DNA of 64,000 bases from contig NC_037257.1 in assembly GCF_000002425.4 (NCBI RefSeq), positions 8,638,247-8,702,246 on the forward strand, given 5' to 3'. Origin of the DNA: Physcomitrium patens (Eukaryota; Streptophyta; Bryopsida; Funariales; Funariaceae). Each line of letters opens with the position of its first letter. Position 1 is the stretch's first letter. Position numbers and translations under genes: made by a program. Of the stretch, positions 51,001-63,150 are shown in pieces. The notes beneath the pieces were generated by a model. That model worked only from the letters and a program-made list of their open reading frames with translations, had not been told where the DNA came from and did not search any database.

Positions 51001-54000
51001 ACATGATTGTGGGAACTGGCAGCCGTCCCTAGTGGCACTGTTTTTATTTCCAGCCGAACAGTCTCTGTCAACTATTCGAGTAACTGGCGATCTCTCCGCG
51101 GCACAGTCGGCACACTCTGGTCCTTCATCTGCAGATCATTCAAGCGGAGTACTTGATGTGCTATGGAAAACAATTCTCAAATCTAATGAACTTGTTAAAA
51201 GGTATGCTACTTATTTTTATTTTTTTCCAATTATCTTTCCTTGTTCAGAGATTAGGAAACGTCGATAATAAAGCAGCTGCTCTTTATGTCCAGGAATACC
51301 GCTTGAATTGTATATTTCTCATCGCTTGTTTCCTATTGTTGTTTTTTTCCACAGCCACCCACAGATGCTATCGAGAGTGCTTTTTCTTTTAGCCTCAATA
51401 TGGCAAGAGGGCATTGAATACCTTCGCATTATTGAGACACTTCGCCAGAAACCAAATTTTTGGAGAAACCTAGCTTCTGGTCTGTCATTCATAAGTGGAT
51501 TGACTACTAGTCCAATTCCTACTCTTCATCAAAATACGGGCGACCTAAATAAACATGAAATCCTATTGCAAGCATTTAGATATAGATGTGAAGCGTCAAT
51601 TTTAACAATTATGGCCTGTGACGTGTTTCTACAAAAGTGTCTGCTTTACCCAACAAGCAATGAACCTACTACTAGTGGTCTTTCACAAAGCAACAATAAA
51701 TCGTCAAGTGGAGAGAGCGCGACCGTCGGGAGCGATACAAGCTCTATTGCGAAGCTCCCTTCCTCAAAATCTGGTGCATTTGAGATAATCAACGAATGGG
51801 CCAAAAAATCAGTTACGAGCAGCATACTCAAATCATATACATTTTGTTCTTATGATCAAGAAGTTATTCTTAGGGCCAAGGTACTTTTCTATAGCCTGCT
51901 TTGTTCTTCCATGCTGTGACATAATTATCAGTTTGTTTTATTGAGACACGTAATCGTTGTTGGGCTTGTTTCCATTATTTCTCGTGGATGTTAATGATAT
52001 ATTTGTCGTGGTTGTGTTATGTTTTTAATGATATTTTTATTGTCTGAGCATGTGCCCATTTGTGTAGTGCTTGCCAATAGACTGAAGATTTCTGTTAAGA
52101 ACTGGAATTGATGGATCGTATTTCCGCAGGCGGAAGCACGAGTGCTGATTGTGGGTATGATGAGAAAGGTTTTAGCTGGGGATGTTAGAGGCATTAGTGC
52201 TGCTCTTCTTGAGCGCTTGCGACAGACCATGACACAGGTACGGTTTGCACTTAACATAATTTCTCTGAGCTATTTGGTCATGTTTCTGATTAGTCATGCA
52301 TATTGTGTAGTGTGGAGTTCTGATATAGATACGTCCAACTATAAATTGCGAATGTTTTGAGAATTTCGTGATGGTATTACTAAAACCAGATTTATTTAAG
52401 TATTACATTCGTCATTGTTTGAGCTGTAGGTGTTTCAACTCTCATCATTTGAAGAACTTGTAGTACAGTACACCGCACGAGGTTACAGGTATGGTTCGAT
52501 TTGTTTCTCTTGGGTGAAGATTACAATTTCTTAGTTCTGTTAGACATGTTTCAAGATACGGCGAAGTTCATATAATTCTGATTGCTTCTTTTCTGTTGAA
52601 GTTAGTTGAAATCTTGGAACTGAATTGCTTCCATTCTTCAGTCATGGAAACCAGCTGCAGGTCATGCTTATGAGTGATCTTTATCATCATTTACAAGGAG
52701 AGATAGTAGGGGGCAGGCCATTACCGACTGGACCTTTTCAGCGGATAGCGGCATTTCTGTTGACAAAAGAAATGGAACTTCTGGGTTCAATTGGTAAATT
52801 CCCAATTTTAGAAGGGCTGCATCCTGCATACGGAAACGGATATGTGTATGATACTAAGGCCTTAGAATCCGAGTTAGGTCTTGAGTGGTGGTCCCAGACG
52901 GAAACAGCCATCTTGCCGCCTTCTGTAGTAGAAAGATCCATTAGCTATTTGGAACAAGCGAATACCATGGCTAGCTTGGGACACTCGCAGCTGTCTGCTC
53001 TCAGAGCGTGGGCAGCTGTGGTTACAGTGTGTATCTTCGATAAGCAAGGAGTAAGTTTTTTATATCTCAGCCTTGTCTTAATGTCAGTACGAAGTGGCAA
53101 TGTTTTAGCACAACACAAAGTGTTTTAAATTAGAAACATATGCTTGATCTGAATTTTGCTTCGGCTCAAATGTTGTGCATGTTCCAACATGTAGCATATG
53201 AACAAAGGCAACGACGTTGTTCTTTTCATATTTACTTGGACTAATAGTGCTCAGCCATTGATCGACTTGGACCAGTTCAAAGCCTTAATATTTCTACGTC
53301 ATCCTAAAATTCATGTCGTTTAATGTCCCGGTCTAGTTATTTTTTTGTCTTTTTTATTTCTCTCTTATACTTACGTTGGCTACGTTTCTCTAACAGGTCC
53401 GAAGCGAAGCAGTTGCATCTGAACTTGAGTGGAATGATGAAGACGTGTATCGATGTACTGAGGATCTTTGTGAGGCACTAGAGTCAGCAGTGGTAGCCAT
53501 TGGACTTGCAAAAGACACATCAAACCTTTTGCCTACATTCATGGCCATGCAAGCACATTTGCTCCTGATATTTGCGCGTTGGCTGTGGAACCGTGTCACC
53601 CCTTCTTCATCACGAAAACTTCGGTTGTGGGCTGTTTGTGCAAAGATCGTTCGGACTACTGTTGGCTGTCTGAAACTCCAGTTAGATTCTCATGTAGACT
53701 TTCTGCAGCAAGGCGAGGAGCTAGTGAAAGAGCTATTAGGAGCCTTTATAATAGCCTTGGAAGTTATTTACACTCAAAATGGAAGCACTGCAGAAAATGC
53801 TGAGGAGAGGACGATTGAAGGCGGTCATGAGATGGGCGATGCCTTCTCAGATGTCACTCTGATGGGACTTGGTTTTCTCCCTGGTCTATGCACTGCCGTT
53901 GAACACCCTTTGTACGCTAATCTTGCACTTGCAGGAATAAACCTCTTAATTAAGGGTTTTATTGCACCAACTACTTGGATGCCGATTCTGCAGAATCACT

Positions 54001-56140
54001 TTCCAACTCAATCTCTTATTAGAAGGATACATGCAGATGTAAACAGTGAATCTCCGAGGGTTGCATTGAATATATGCCTCTCACTTGCCCGCATGAGAGT
54101 GGGCGCAGAGATGCTGCAAAATACAGGAATCTTTTCTCATCTTCTCACTTTGAGTAAGCAATTGCAGGTGGGTTCACCCATTCCCGTCTTGCATAAAGTT
54201 CGTAAGAACGTTGATCACAATTGAACATTTTGGTTACAATGATGGCTATTGTTTGTGGTTGCATATCGTGCTGTAATCAACCTTTTAAAAACCACCCTGA
54301 AAATGATGCAGAAAAACTAATCTCTTCTTGCTTTCTTTTTTGGTTTGTTCGGTTTTCCTCTACTGTACTCAGTAAGTGTAATTTTGTGAAACGCTCAGGA
54401 CAACAAGGTTATTTCAAGCAGCATGGAAGGCCCTTTTAGTGTATGGCCTAATCGAGACCAGCCTTCAGAAGGACACATGTGGAGGCTGCAGTTGGCTGTT
54501 GTTACAGCTCTTATACGTTCGGGGGGTGAGAAAATTCTTGGGGGATCACTGGTAGAAAGCGCATTCACTTATGTTGCTGCGTTGAAAGAGTTATTACTGT
54601 CATCTTTACGGGCACCAGTTCCTGGGTTGGATACTCAAGGCAGGAAAAAGGCAAAGCTGCAACAGCCAAGAACAACTATCTCGGCATTGCAGGTATGATC
54701 ATACATAATTATCTGACTGCAAAGAATACATTTATTTCTGTTTTCATTCTGATTTTGGAGTTTTACTCGGGATTTGACCCGTGTATTGAATGCAGGAAGT
54801 GCAGCACGTGATGTCTTTGATATGTGAGCTTGCAAATCACCAACTGACATGGGGGCGGACGTTACCAGAATCTATTACTGAATTTGAAGAGATGAGTTTG
54901 CACCTGTTGGCATACATTGCCAGAGAGGGTTTAGTTCGATCTGGAGTCTATCATAGCTTCCATGTAGGCATCCAGTGCCATCCAGTACAAAAGGAAGAAA
55001 TTATTGCTCACGGCAGACCGTCTTTTGTAGGAAGCTGTGCCGGGTGGTTTGCACTGTGTGCCAAAGGCTCTACAGTGAAAGAGAGTAACGGAGCAGCCTC
55101 TCCTCCTCCCAAGGTTGCACCTCAGGCAGCAGCCGCTTCTCCCACAAGGTCTAGCTCTTCATTATCAGGGTCAGGTCTAATTACAAGTGGGAGCCTTCCA
55201 TCTATTACCTCCAGCGTTACATATACAGAGTACTCGGATCTTGTTGCTATTAATGTGTACAGACTAGTGCTTCTTCTTCTCAACTTCAATTGCAAACAAG
55301 TACGACATGCAGTTGATAGATTTGAGGATAGAGGGGCAATCGATTACAGCCATTTTCCTCAGCTTCCTGCTCCGGAGGTTCTTTATCACTTACAGGTACA
55401 TTACATATTTGCTGCCCCGGTGATAAAAAGGATGCGTCGTGTTTGCTTGATTTTAGTTGGATCTTTCAATTATTCATATGAAGCTATGTAACTTTAGGCG
55501 GTCTTGATCAATGTGTCTTATCTATATTGAAAAAAAAGGAAATATGCATGTCGCAGGATCAAGTTGGGGCCGTTCTGATAGATATATTACGCGCAAGAGA
55601 AGGGAAAGTGATCCAGGAGGCTGTAAAAGATGTCTGTCTACTTCTCTTCGGTATTTTGGAAAAATCTCTTTACCTCGGTGTGGCTGTATGTAGAAGTTGT
55701 GGTCTTACCCCTCATCCTCTACGATCTGACGACTTTGGGAAAGAGTTCCGCGCTTTGCTATCAGGTCAGTTGCATCCAATGGTGTGTTCCAGTCGGGGCG
55801 CTATGTGAAGTCCATGTTTGTTTGTTTAAGCTCTCCCGGTAGAGAATATGTGGAAACTTTAACGATTCCTATGAGATTGTCTTTGTTCTTGAATTCGAAT
55901 CTTGGATTCTAATCTTGAATTCGAATTCAGATTAGATAGCAAATTTTCTCGTTTATGGTATTAAGCGAGTCTCAATTTACTGAGTTATAGTTAATATAGT
56001 GGATTTTTTAAGCACGAGTAATATCTGATGGTGAACCTCTTGCATTTGTTCTGGCAGCTTCTCAAAATTTTGAGTTTCTAGAGCGTCCATTGAGATCTTT
56101 GAAGCGCGTCGTGGCCTTAGCTTTTCCCGAAATCAGTTGA
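42080..56140 (+). CDS. NUP188: Nucleoporin NUP188 (inner-ring scaffold of the nuclear pore)
   Basis: About 2070 residues from 35 GT-AG exons whose phases all agree: 42080-42250, 42925-43098, 43371-43466, 43731-43800, 43890-43910, 44025-44161, 44686-44826, 45033-45190, 45608-45776, 45943-46041, 46299-46376, 46493-46552, 46854-47011, 47143-47344, 47599-47721, 47873-47958, 48054-48164, 48325-48393, 48818-48906, 49079-49227, 49417-49557, 49710-49832, 50065-50172, 50319-50447, 50662-50775, 51023-51201, 51355-51880, 52130-52237, 52430-52488, 52642-53050, 53397-54167, 54399-54692, 54796-55395, 55557-55764, 56058-56140. Landmarks shared with plant NUP188 are ELWWEP at residues 19-24, WLLNTLLSFKPPNE, LDEVQAYILL, YYYVERQCLLK, FWAEETVLEQ, LDLENLLLMVHDE, GPIRNLL and GPWPAECVY. 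Exon 14 carries IPRGTYGRISRVIDG, which may be the SH3-like insert known from NUP188. The rest is alpha-solenoid. The protein is a nuclear-envelope scaffold. Exon 5 (21 nt) and the start of exon 21 (49417 or 49408) are the least certain borders. The C-terminus reads VVALAFPEIS. Confidence 0.93.
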
Positions 56141-57829
56141 ATGTATTCAAGAATGTGGTACTTTCGCTGCTTCGGCAACAAACCTTAGTTTATTACTGAA
56201 ATGAAGAACCACTCATGTACCGGTTCTGTTCTGGCTTGGGAGTGTAGTTCCAGATAAGAAAGGATACTTCACATAGCCAAGGTGTTACTGTGGTTGTCCG
56301 CCATGCTGCCCTTTGATGTTGAGCAATTGTGTGGAAGAATGTCGAGAAATCTTTGCTTCCTTTAGGCGTTTGGGTTTTCCTCAGAAGATTACAACAAAGA
56401 CAGTAGGAGTTCTGAAGCTGGTAACGCTTGATGTGGGTAAGTTCCCAGCATGCGTAAACAGAAACTTAGCACCGTCAGGTGTCAGAGTTGTGCATTGTTC
56501 TAATTTTGTGCTTATAAATTTCAGAATGTAAAACATGTAAAACTCATCGGTTTTTTATCTGGGGCTATCTCTTGGACTTTCTGGTGTATGAGTTGTGGGA
56601 GAAATTGGATAACAATTTGGCGAAGAGATACATGTTGTATACAAATTTGTAGCCTTAAATATATCTCATCTTCTGAAAAAATGAAGCATTGAATTAATAT
56701 TTAATCACAAAGAAATAAGTATTAAAATTTTAATATGTATTGATATTCTAAAATAATATCACATATAATACATGAACATTTTTCAGCTCTAGTGTTTCAA
56801 TATCGTAAATTTTATTTTTATTTTTTAAATATAGAAAATTAGATGGAAGATACTTGTATTATCTTTTTGTATTCATTAAGAAGATTATGGATTCAACATT
56901 ATAAATCTTAACGGGAAACAAAATAAAGTAACATTAATTCAATTAGTATTTTATGTTTTTGTACTGTAAGCAACTATCATAAACATAATTTCAGATCCTT
57001 ACAGAGCTTACAAAATTTTCTTTGACTTTTAAGAATCAACCTAAAATAATTTATTGAAATAAAATATATAATTCAAATTTATAATTTGATGTAATTGTTG
57101 AGAGTTTTTAAAGCTTACACTTTAATGAAATTTCATAATTGATTCCTGTGAATAAGACACTATTCAATACTGACGTCAGGATCTACTCATCTAATCACAT
57201 AGCTTTACAAGCAATGCTCTGTAATAAGGATACAAGCATTCAACAACAATGGCTATTGAAAACCTGCAACAATGCGATTACTGTAGAGGTCTTACCCACT
57301 AGAAGCACTGCTCAACTCTTAAACCTGTTGGAGAAGACGGGGATGGTGGCAAGCTTGCTTGTGGAGCCTTCAGAACAGACAATCGTGGCGAGATTGCACA
57401 GATATATTTACCCATGCATCGTTCTATGAAACCAATGTCACGTATTCCAGGAGAAGAAAACGGTCGTATGCTCAGCCGACCCGAGCTTAGTTTAGTGAAA
57501 ATTGCCAGATTAAGCTCCACTGCAGAAAAGTTTGTTTACAGATAGGTACCTGTGGCGAAGTAGAAGAGGCTTGGATAGTTGTGCAGGTCTCAAGCTTCCC
57601 ACATGAAGGACTGCTGTATCAAAAATCTCATGGTGTTGGGCTTGAGTTTCTGATCTGCCTTGTCAAGGATGTGGTTGATTTCGGTGTTTTGGGTTGAGTT
57701 GTTGATAAGCGTGCCCGTTAAATGGCCAACGGTACTTTCGAAGGCACTGTGAGGCTCTTAAGAAAGAAAAGGTGAAGTAGAGAATGCCCAGTACTAGCAA
57801 AATCACCAGCGTCACGATGACGACCTTCT
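56141..57829. other. NUP188 3' flank and AT-rich spacer
   Basis: 56141-56640 is probably the 3' UTR. 56640-57130 is very AT-rich. From 57530 to 57829 the minus strand contains a membrane-helix-like stretch discussed with the neighbouring gene. The plus frame 57139-57429 has no domain. Confidence 0.5.
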
Positions 57830-59139
57830 TCAGTATTCTCTACTTGAGACTTGACTTCTCAACTGCATCACAAACAGGACGCTGATCGTAGTACCCATGT
57901 GCCTAAAATTTGCATGAGCAAACGGAGAACCTGATGTGCAAAGTACTTTTACGTGCAAAAGTCAAGAATGGCTGGTCTTCATGTTGTGAAGGCATTTGTA
58001 AAACTACGAGCAATTGATCAGTTCATCAGAGTCAAAAAATCTATATAAAAGTACCACTCGGCTGTTATCTAGTTGCGTTTGATGTCATTTAAAGCCGCAA
58101 TTAATTGATATCAAGTTTGGGCGGTTTCAAGTGAGTTGGAAACATCTGATCGTGGGACACGTGCGCCAACAGTTTCCTCCAAAAAACACCCAATTGAAAT
58201 GCTGTTTACACAGATGTCGTGCACTATCTGACGTTAAACATCTTGGCAGAAAGTGAGCATAAGAAACCCCAGAAATGTAGAAAATGTTTGTAGAAGAAGT
58301 GTTAGAATCCTTACGTCGATAGATAGAGATTAGGTAGCGGTTTGATGAGTGGCTGGGTGCTGATATGGTTACCACTACGTCCACCCACTCTCCATTTCCA
58401 ATGACAATCGGAGGGCTCTCCTCCCCACTGAGTAGGTTCGATGAATTGACAGTGAGCCTATACGCCTGCAAATAACTAAAATCATAATCAGGAATTCAAT
58501 GCACTTCCCGGGCTTCGATACAAATCGAGAAAGCGATCTTCATACACCAATTCCTCAAAAAACATCCCTGTATACTCAACCAAGGCTACCATCCGAAATG
58601 AGAACGACAAGTGACGCCGACACCTAATACTATGACCTACTTGTCTCATTTCATAAGAGATAGCCTCAATGACGAGAGCCCAATTGAAGTAGCAGAATTC
58701 TCGTACAATCAAAACAAATGGGAGTGACAAGTTGAAAAACCGTGCATGTTTATACCTGGATATCTGGAGGCACAGAAACTATGATATGAACTTTGGAGAC
58801 GTATTCGCCAACTGTTGTGGTGTACTTGTGGATGGATGGGGCGATAGGGGGATCGAGAATGAACGCGTTGGAAAGCTCCAAACTACTCAAAATTGCACGA
58901 GGTGGTGGTGGGGGAGGTGGGGGAGATGGTGGAGGAGGAGACTTGCGATGGTGGTGATGGTGGTGGTAGTGGTGACAGTGATGACTACGAAGGTCAAGAA
59001 CACTTCCACTATTGACAGGGCCAAACAAAACTCCAGAATCTTGTGCCCTCAGCCCTGTCCATTCCAACATACCAACTCTTGATCCGCTTGCTCCCCTCCT
59101 CCGCCAACCCTTAGAGAGCTCTCGCCAAGGCATTGCCAT
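57830..59139 (-). CDS. His/Pro-rich protein with a cadherin-like beta-sandwich domain
   Basis: Exon 1 (59139-58756) and exon 2 (58465-58315) join at phase 0 (CAG|GTATAA, TGCAG|GCGTAT). A probable exon 3 from 57930 continues in phase to a TGA at 57830, giving about 211 residues. The N-terminal 55 residues are unrecognised and have no signal peptide. A His-rich tract (HHYHHHHHHRK) and a polyproline tract follow. The domain runs from LSSLELSNAF through KYTTTVGEYVSKVHIIVSV, SGEESPPIVIGNGEWVDVVV and ends SSNRYLISIYRR. This is the strand pattern of the cadherin-like beta-sandwich family (LxxLxxS...Y...V...I.V...G..I.VG.N.I.V.V...YxIxIxR). Such domains are usually extracellular adhesion or carbohydrate-linked modules. 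Directly after the TGA, in another frame, lies a strong hydrophobic helix (57824-57759), so the 3' end may be frameshifted or mis-spliced in my model. No function can be assigned. Confidence 0.62.
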
Positions 59140-59849
59140 TGTTGCTAATTATCGTTAGGTTGTGCACTAATATACTTGAACAATCTCGAGTTTATTGATG
59201 AATGAAACAATGAAAGATTTTGGTCAGTGATTGATTGGAGGTGAATGGGTGCGTCCAACTTGAAGGTGCTGAGGAAGCAAAACACATGTGGAAAGTTGAG
59301 TGAACTAAATAGAAACTGACAACATGGTCGTTGCTTCAGGGATACATCGTTGGTTATTGGTGGTGATCAGCCACAAAGTTCTTGTGTTCGAAGCAAAATA
59401 AGGAAAAATATAAATATATCGTGAATAATGGAACATTTCAACCAGCGGATGGTACCACTGTACATATCAGATTGCGTAACTGAGGGAACTGGTAGCCAAA
59501 CTTAATCTTACATCTTAAAACAGAACTGAACATGACGTCGGTGCATGCCCTAAACGAGCTAACCCAAACGATTTAAGGCCCTTCAATTCGAATTTGAACT
59601 CTCGCCGACAACAGTAAAACAACGCAGGATGTGTATCATCAATTCTACCACTGGATCTTATGAGACACTATTTCCCTTGGGCCAACACAATTACGGTGCT
59701 TCATTCCTAGAGCAATAATGAGCTTTGCAAGGCTATTACTAAAAAACACGTGCTGATCTCCTCCTCCATGAATGTTATGTCAATTTTCTTCATGAGCAAT
59801 CCCTGGACACCTCCAATTTGCGCAATACTCATGAAGTTGATTCGAAAAA
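59140..59849. other. Promoter side of the beta-sandwich gene and P450 fragment flank
   Basis: Mixed AT-rich sequence with no recognised coding frame. It should include the promoter of the minus-strand beta-sandwich gene. Confidence 0.4.
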
Positions 59850-60056
59850 TCAGTATTGCTGCCGAGGGGAGAGAGTGACCTTGAGCCCATTCTTGATGGG
59901 CATGACCAAAGTAGTGGTGTAGGTTATCTCTTGTCCAGGTACTAAATGAAACTTGAAGAAGTGCGCGATGAGTGCTATGGTTAACTTCAGCTGCAAGCAT
60001 GCAGAATCTCGGCCTAAGCAGATGCGAGGGCCGGCCTGCCACATCAACCACTTGTG
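59850..60056 (-). pseudogene. Cytochrome P450 C-terminal fragment (heme-binding end, CYP86-clan-like)
   Basis: About 68 residues on the minus strand include WQAGPRICLGRDSACLQLKL, the heme-thiolate loop with its Cys ligand followed by the L helix. Next come FFKFHLVPGQEITY and NGLKVTLSPRQQY before a stop, which is the usual C-terminal end of CYP704/CYP86-type fatty-acid hydroxylases. All earlier P450 parts (I helix, ExxR) are missing. The fragment is in the same reading frame as the WNK pseudogene that precedes it, separated only by one TGA (60057-60059). It cannot be a functional enzyme. Confidence 0.85.
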
Positions 60057-60884
60057 TCATTTTCGCACAATGCTCTCCACATATCTCATGATGCATGCTC
60101 GTGCCTGCGGGTTGCTGATCTTCTGCAGCAAGTCTGAATACTTCCTAGCCCTAACTTTCATGAAGATCTCGCACGTGCTCTCGCAGTACTTGTACGGGTA
60201 CTCCTTGGTTATCATCTCCAGCACTCTCATGCCCAATGCGTACACATCCACCAGGAGGTTGTAGTCCCGGTCCAGAATCTCTGGCGCCATGAATTTCGGC
60301 GTTCCCAAGATCCTGTCCAGACTTGCCTCTCTCATTTCTTTGGCAAATCCCATGTCTTCTATTTTTAACTTGCCCGTGTTCCCATTTATGAAGATGTCAC
60401 ATTTGATGTCTCGGTGGACTATGGGCGGCTTTCGAGTGTGCAAATACTTCAGCCCACACCGAATTTGCCTCACCCAGCTCTTCACCGTGTCCATTTTCAC
60501 ATGCTTCCTATGCAGCTTGTAGTAGTTTGCTAGGATTCCAGAACTGAACAGCTCCATGATGAAGTTCACTTTCATGTTGGGGTCGTCGACCCAGACCGCA
60601 GTGCAGCTGATTATGTTGGGTTTGCTACAACGTCTCCAAGAAGTAGATTTTGTACTCAAGCTGGTGCACCTGGAACGGGTTGGGGTCAGCACCAAGAGAG
60701 ACCCGATTCCAGGCCACCTCGGAGCCCTGCTGGCTGACCAATGCTCAGTACACCACCTTGCTAGAGCCCCTCCCCAGGACCTCCCTGTAGTGCATGTGTT
60801 GGATGGTTTGATGTCATGGTTGCCGCTTTTCATCTCCATCTCCGTATGCATGACGAGGGCTGGCTGAGTGGGCACGCCAGTCAA
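60057..60884 (-). pseudogene. WNK-type protein kinase pseudogene
   Basis: The minus strand encodes most of a WNK kinase domain. The glycine-rich part (HYREVLGRGSSKVVY, followed by a stop, then GSEVAWNRVSLG) is in a different frame from the rest and contains two stops, so a frameshift lies near 60630. The main frame reads MELFSSGILANYYKLHRKHV, IVHRDIKCDIFINGNTGKLK, RILGTPKFMAPEI and YALGMRVLEMITKEYPY, matching WNK subdomains V-X. The catalytic loop lacks the Asn of HRDLKCDN, and the Mg-binding motif reads EDMG. The long frame's own N-terminus is out-of-frame translation. No introns are visible, which suggests a retroposed or truncated copy. WNKs normally phosphorylate clock and ion-transport targets; this copy should be inactive. 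Confidence 0.88.
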
Positions 60885-61339
60885 TTAATCAAATATTCCT
60901 TCAGACGGAGACGGGCAAGGTGAATCGGAGACATACATTCTCCCGTCCTGCGAGAGAGAGAGAGCAATCAATCACTAGAGAGAGAAGGAGACTCCGAAAT
61001 CACTATAAGTAAAAGTGGTGCATCGGCAAATTATTAGGGTTGAAGGGCGGCCTCGTGGGCCATTCCCAGCTCCAGTTGTATGTGGAGTTGTAACTTCACA
61101 TCCTCCCTTGGTTATAAAATTTGGAAATAACCAGACTTGGTTCTAAACTTATGTGGCTTCTATGTTGAATTTAGTTTTGATTGATCTGTTAACTCATGTT
61201 CCCATTGATATCCTAAGATACGAGTAAAGCTCAATTGCAGTTTGCAGACACATCCTCGCTCCACCCATTAGTGTGAAAGCATCCAATCTCCGCAACTGAG
61301 TTGCACTGTGTAGAATTTGCATTTCATAAACAAGGCTTG
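60885..61339. other. Spacer between WNK pseudogene and copia remnant
   Basis: A (GA)n run lies at about 60950-60964. Nothing else was recognised. Confidence 0.4.
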
Positions 61340-63150
61340 CTCATAACTTGTTATATATATATATATATATATATACATACATATTATTGTACCCTATAAT
61401 TAGTTGTGTGTTAAATATATATTGTGATAGTGTGCCACTTTGGCATGAGTGTGATCCTTGATTATCCTTTTAAGGAATTTTACCTTGTGAAAGATAATTC
61501 AATTTGACTCTTTTGTATTGTTGTATGGTATCAAAGTTAGAATTTTATCTTCTAAAAACATTTTGCACTTTTTTTATGATTAGAATGTGTAAATATGTTC
61601 TATGATTCTAAATCTTGTATAAACATTTTAACTCGTTTAAAAAATTAAACACATAATGCATGTTATTTTAAGCAAAGAAACTTTGGTTCATTGTTTATGG
61701 TGATGAGCTAAATCCTACACCACTTGTAGCAATTGACATTCCTGTAAACATTGCAAGAGTCTTTGCTTTAGTTATAAAAAAGTATAGCTCATTGAAAAGA
61801 GTATGATAAAATGATTCTTGCTATAATAATAATAGTTAAAATCTCATTATAGCATTCTACATAAAATTATATGGCAGCCAAAGTAATTTAAGATAATTTA
61901 GTCCAAATTTATAAATCAAAAGATATTACCACCAAGATGCATTTCAAGATTTAATTGCACTTTTTAAAAAGAAAATCCAATATCATTATGGAAAATCACA
62001 TTCTTAAGTTTAGATCATTAAACCAACAATTAATTGTACTTAATAATCAGCTTTTAGATAAATTTTTTGTTTATGTCTTAATAAAGTATCATATGTTTAT
62101 GAGTTTCTTACATTGGCAATTAAAATAAAAATCTTTACTCATTAATTCTTGACTTTATATAAGAGATTTGTTTTATAAATAATATAAATATTCTAATTAA
62201 TATGATGGATTTTTAATCACTCTTATATACTCACAAATATAATTCTAATTTTAATGAATATTACAAAAAATTCTAATTATAAGAATAAAATTCTAATTTA
62301 AAAAATAGCAAATAATATAAGATATAAATTAAAAATATTTTTTTGCTTCAATTACAAAATCCTAAGACATCATATTAAAAAAATAAATTACTTAAAATCA
62401 AATAAAAAATAATCAAATAAAAAGTAATAAAAAAATAAATTAAATTTTATTTAAAATTAAAATAATTTAAAAAATAATTAATTATATATAGTATCTTTTT
62501 TAATTTAAATAATAAATTATCTAAAATTAATTATCATTGGTATATAAATATTAGTGCCATCCAACATATGTCTTATAATAAAGTACATTTTATAAATTGT
62601 AATTAAAAGCCAAATGGTCTTTTAGATTATGTAAGTGATATTATTAACTATGCAATAAAAGGTCATAGGGATGTTGCAATAAAACTTCTCAATAATAAAA
62701 GTAAAAGAAATATCTAATGCTTTACATATTCTTGGCCTCATTAAAAGCCTATTCCTAATAATATAATTTGACAAAGCTATTAGAAAGCTTAATACTAAAA
62801 AATGAACTTTAAAAAAATAGTATTGGTGAAATATATTTACTACTTCTTTATTGAAAAATAATTTATATAAATTTGGTAGGACCAAAAAATTTAGTTCTAA
62901 TATATTTGCTCTTTTTGCTTATCTACAATAGAATTTATTTTTGGTATTATTACTTAGGTCATCTTAATATAGAACAACTTTGTGAATTATTGAAATTACT
63001 CAATTTTAGTCTTCAAACAAAAAGATGTACTTAAAGTGCGAAAAAACACATTTCTAAAGAATCTAGTATTGTAAATTCTAAATAAGTGATAAAATTAGTT
63101 CTAAAGTAGAAATATAACTCATTGTTGATATTCTACTATAAATTTTTAAA
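61340..63150 (+). mobile_element. Decayed Ty1/copia LTR retrotransposon
   Basis: A primer-binding-site-like TGGTATCAAAG (61526-61536), complementary to initiator tRNA-Met as in most plant copia elements, lies right of a probable LTR remnant with a (TA)n run (about 61350-61374). Downstream the gag core reads TTKMHF, then MENHILKFRSLNQQLIVL and further L/Y/F-spaced residues near 61930-62110. Near 62540 comes ISAIQHMSYNKVHF (the protease-side 'S..HM' region), then YAIKGHRDVAIKLLNN, ALHILGLIKSLF and, near 62950, YYLGHLNIEQLCELLK (the GAG-pre-integrase 'LGH.N...L' motif). Frames shift and stops are frequent. The reverse-transcriptase part and the right LTR were not found. The boundaries are approximate. 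Confidence 0.75.

Noticed and set aside
42080..56140. NUP205/NUP192 as the identity of the large gene
   Set aside because: The N-terminal ELWWEP, KPPNE and VERQCLLK landmarks and the SH3-like exon fit plant NUP188 better than NUP205.
58488..58730. 80-codon minus-strand frame between exons 1 and 2 of the beta-sandwich gene
   Set aside because: It is the intron. Joining 58756 to 58465 restores the domain exactly.
59707..60096. 129-codon minus-strand frame across the P450 fragment
   Set aside because: It is out of frame with the heme-loop motif and reads no known family.
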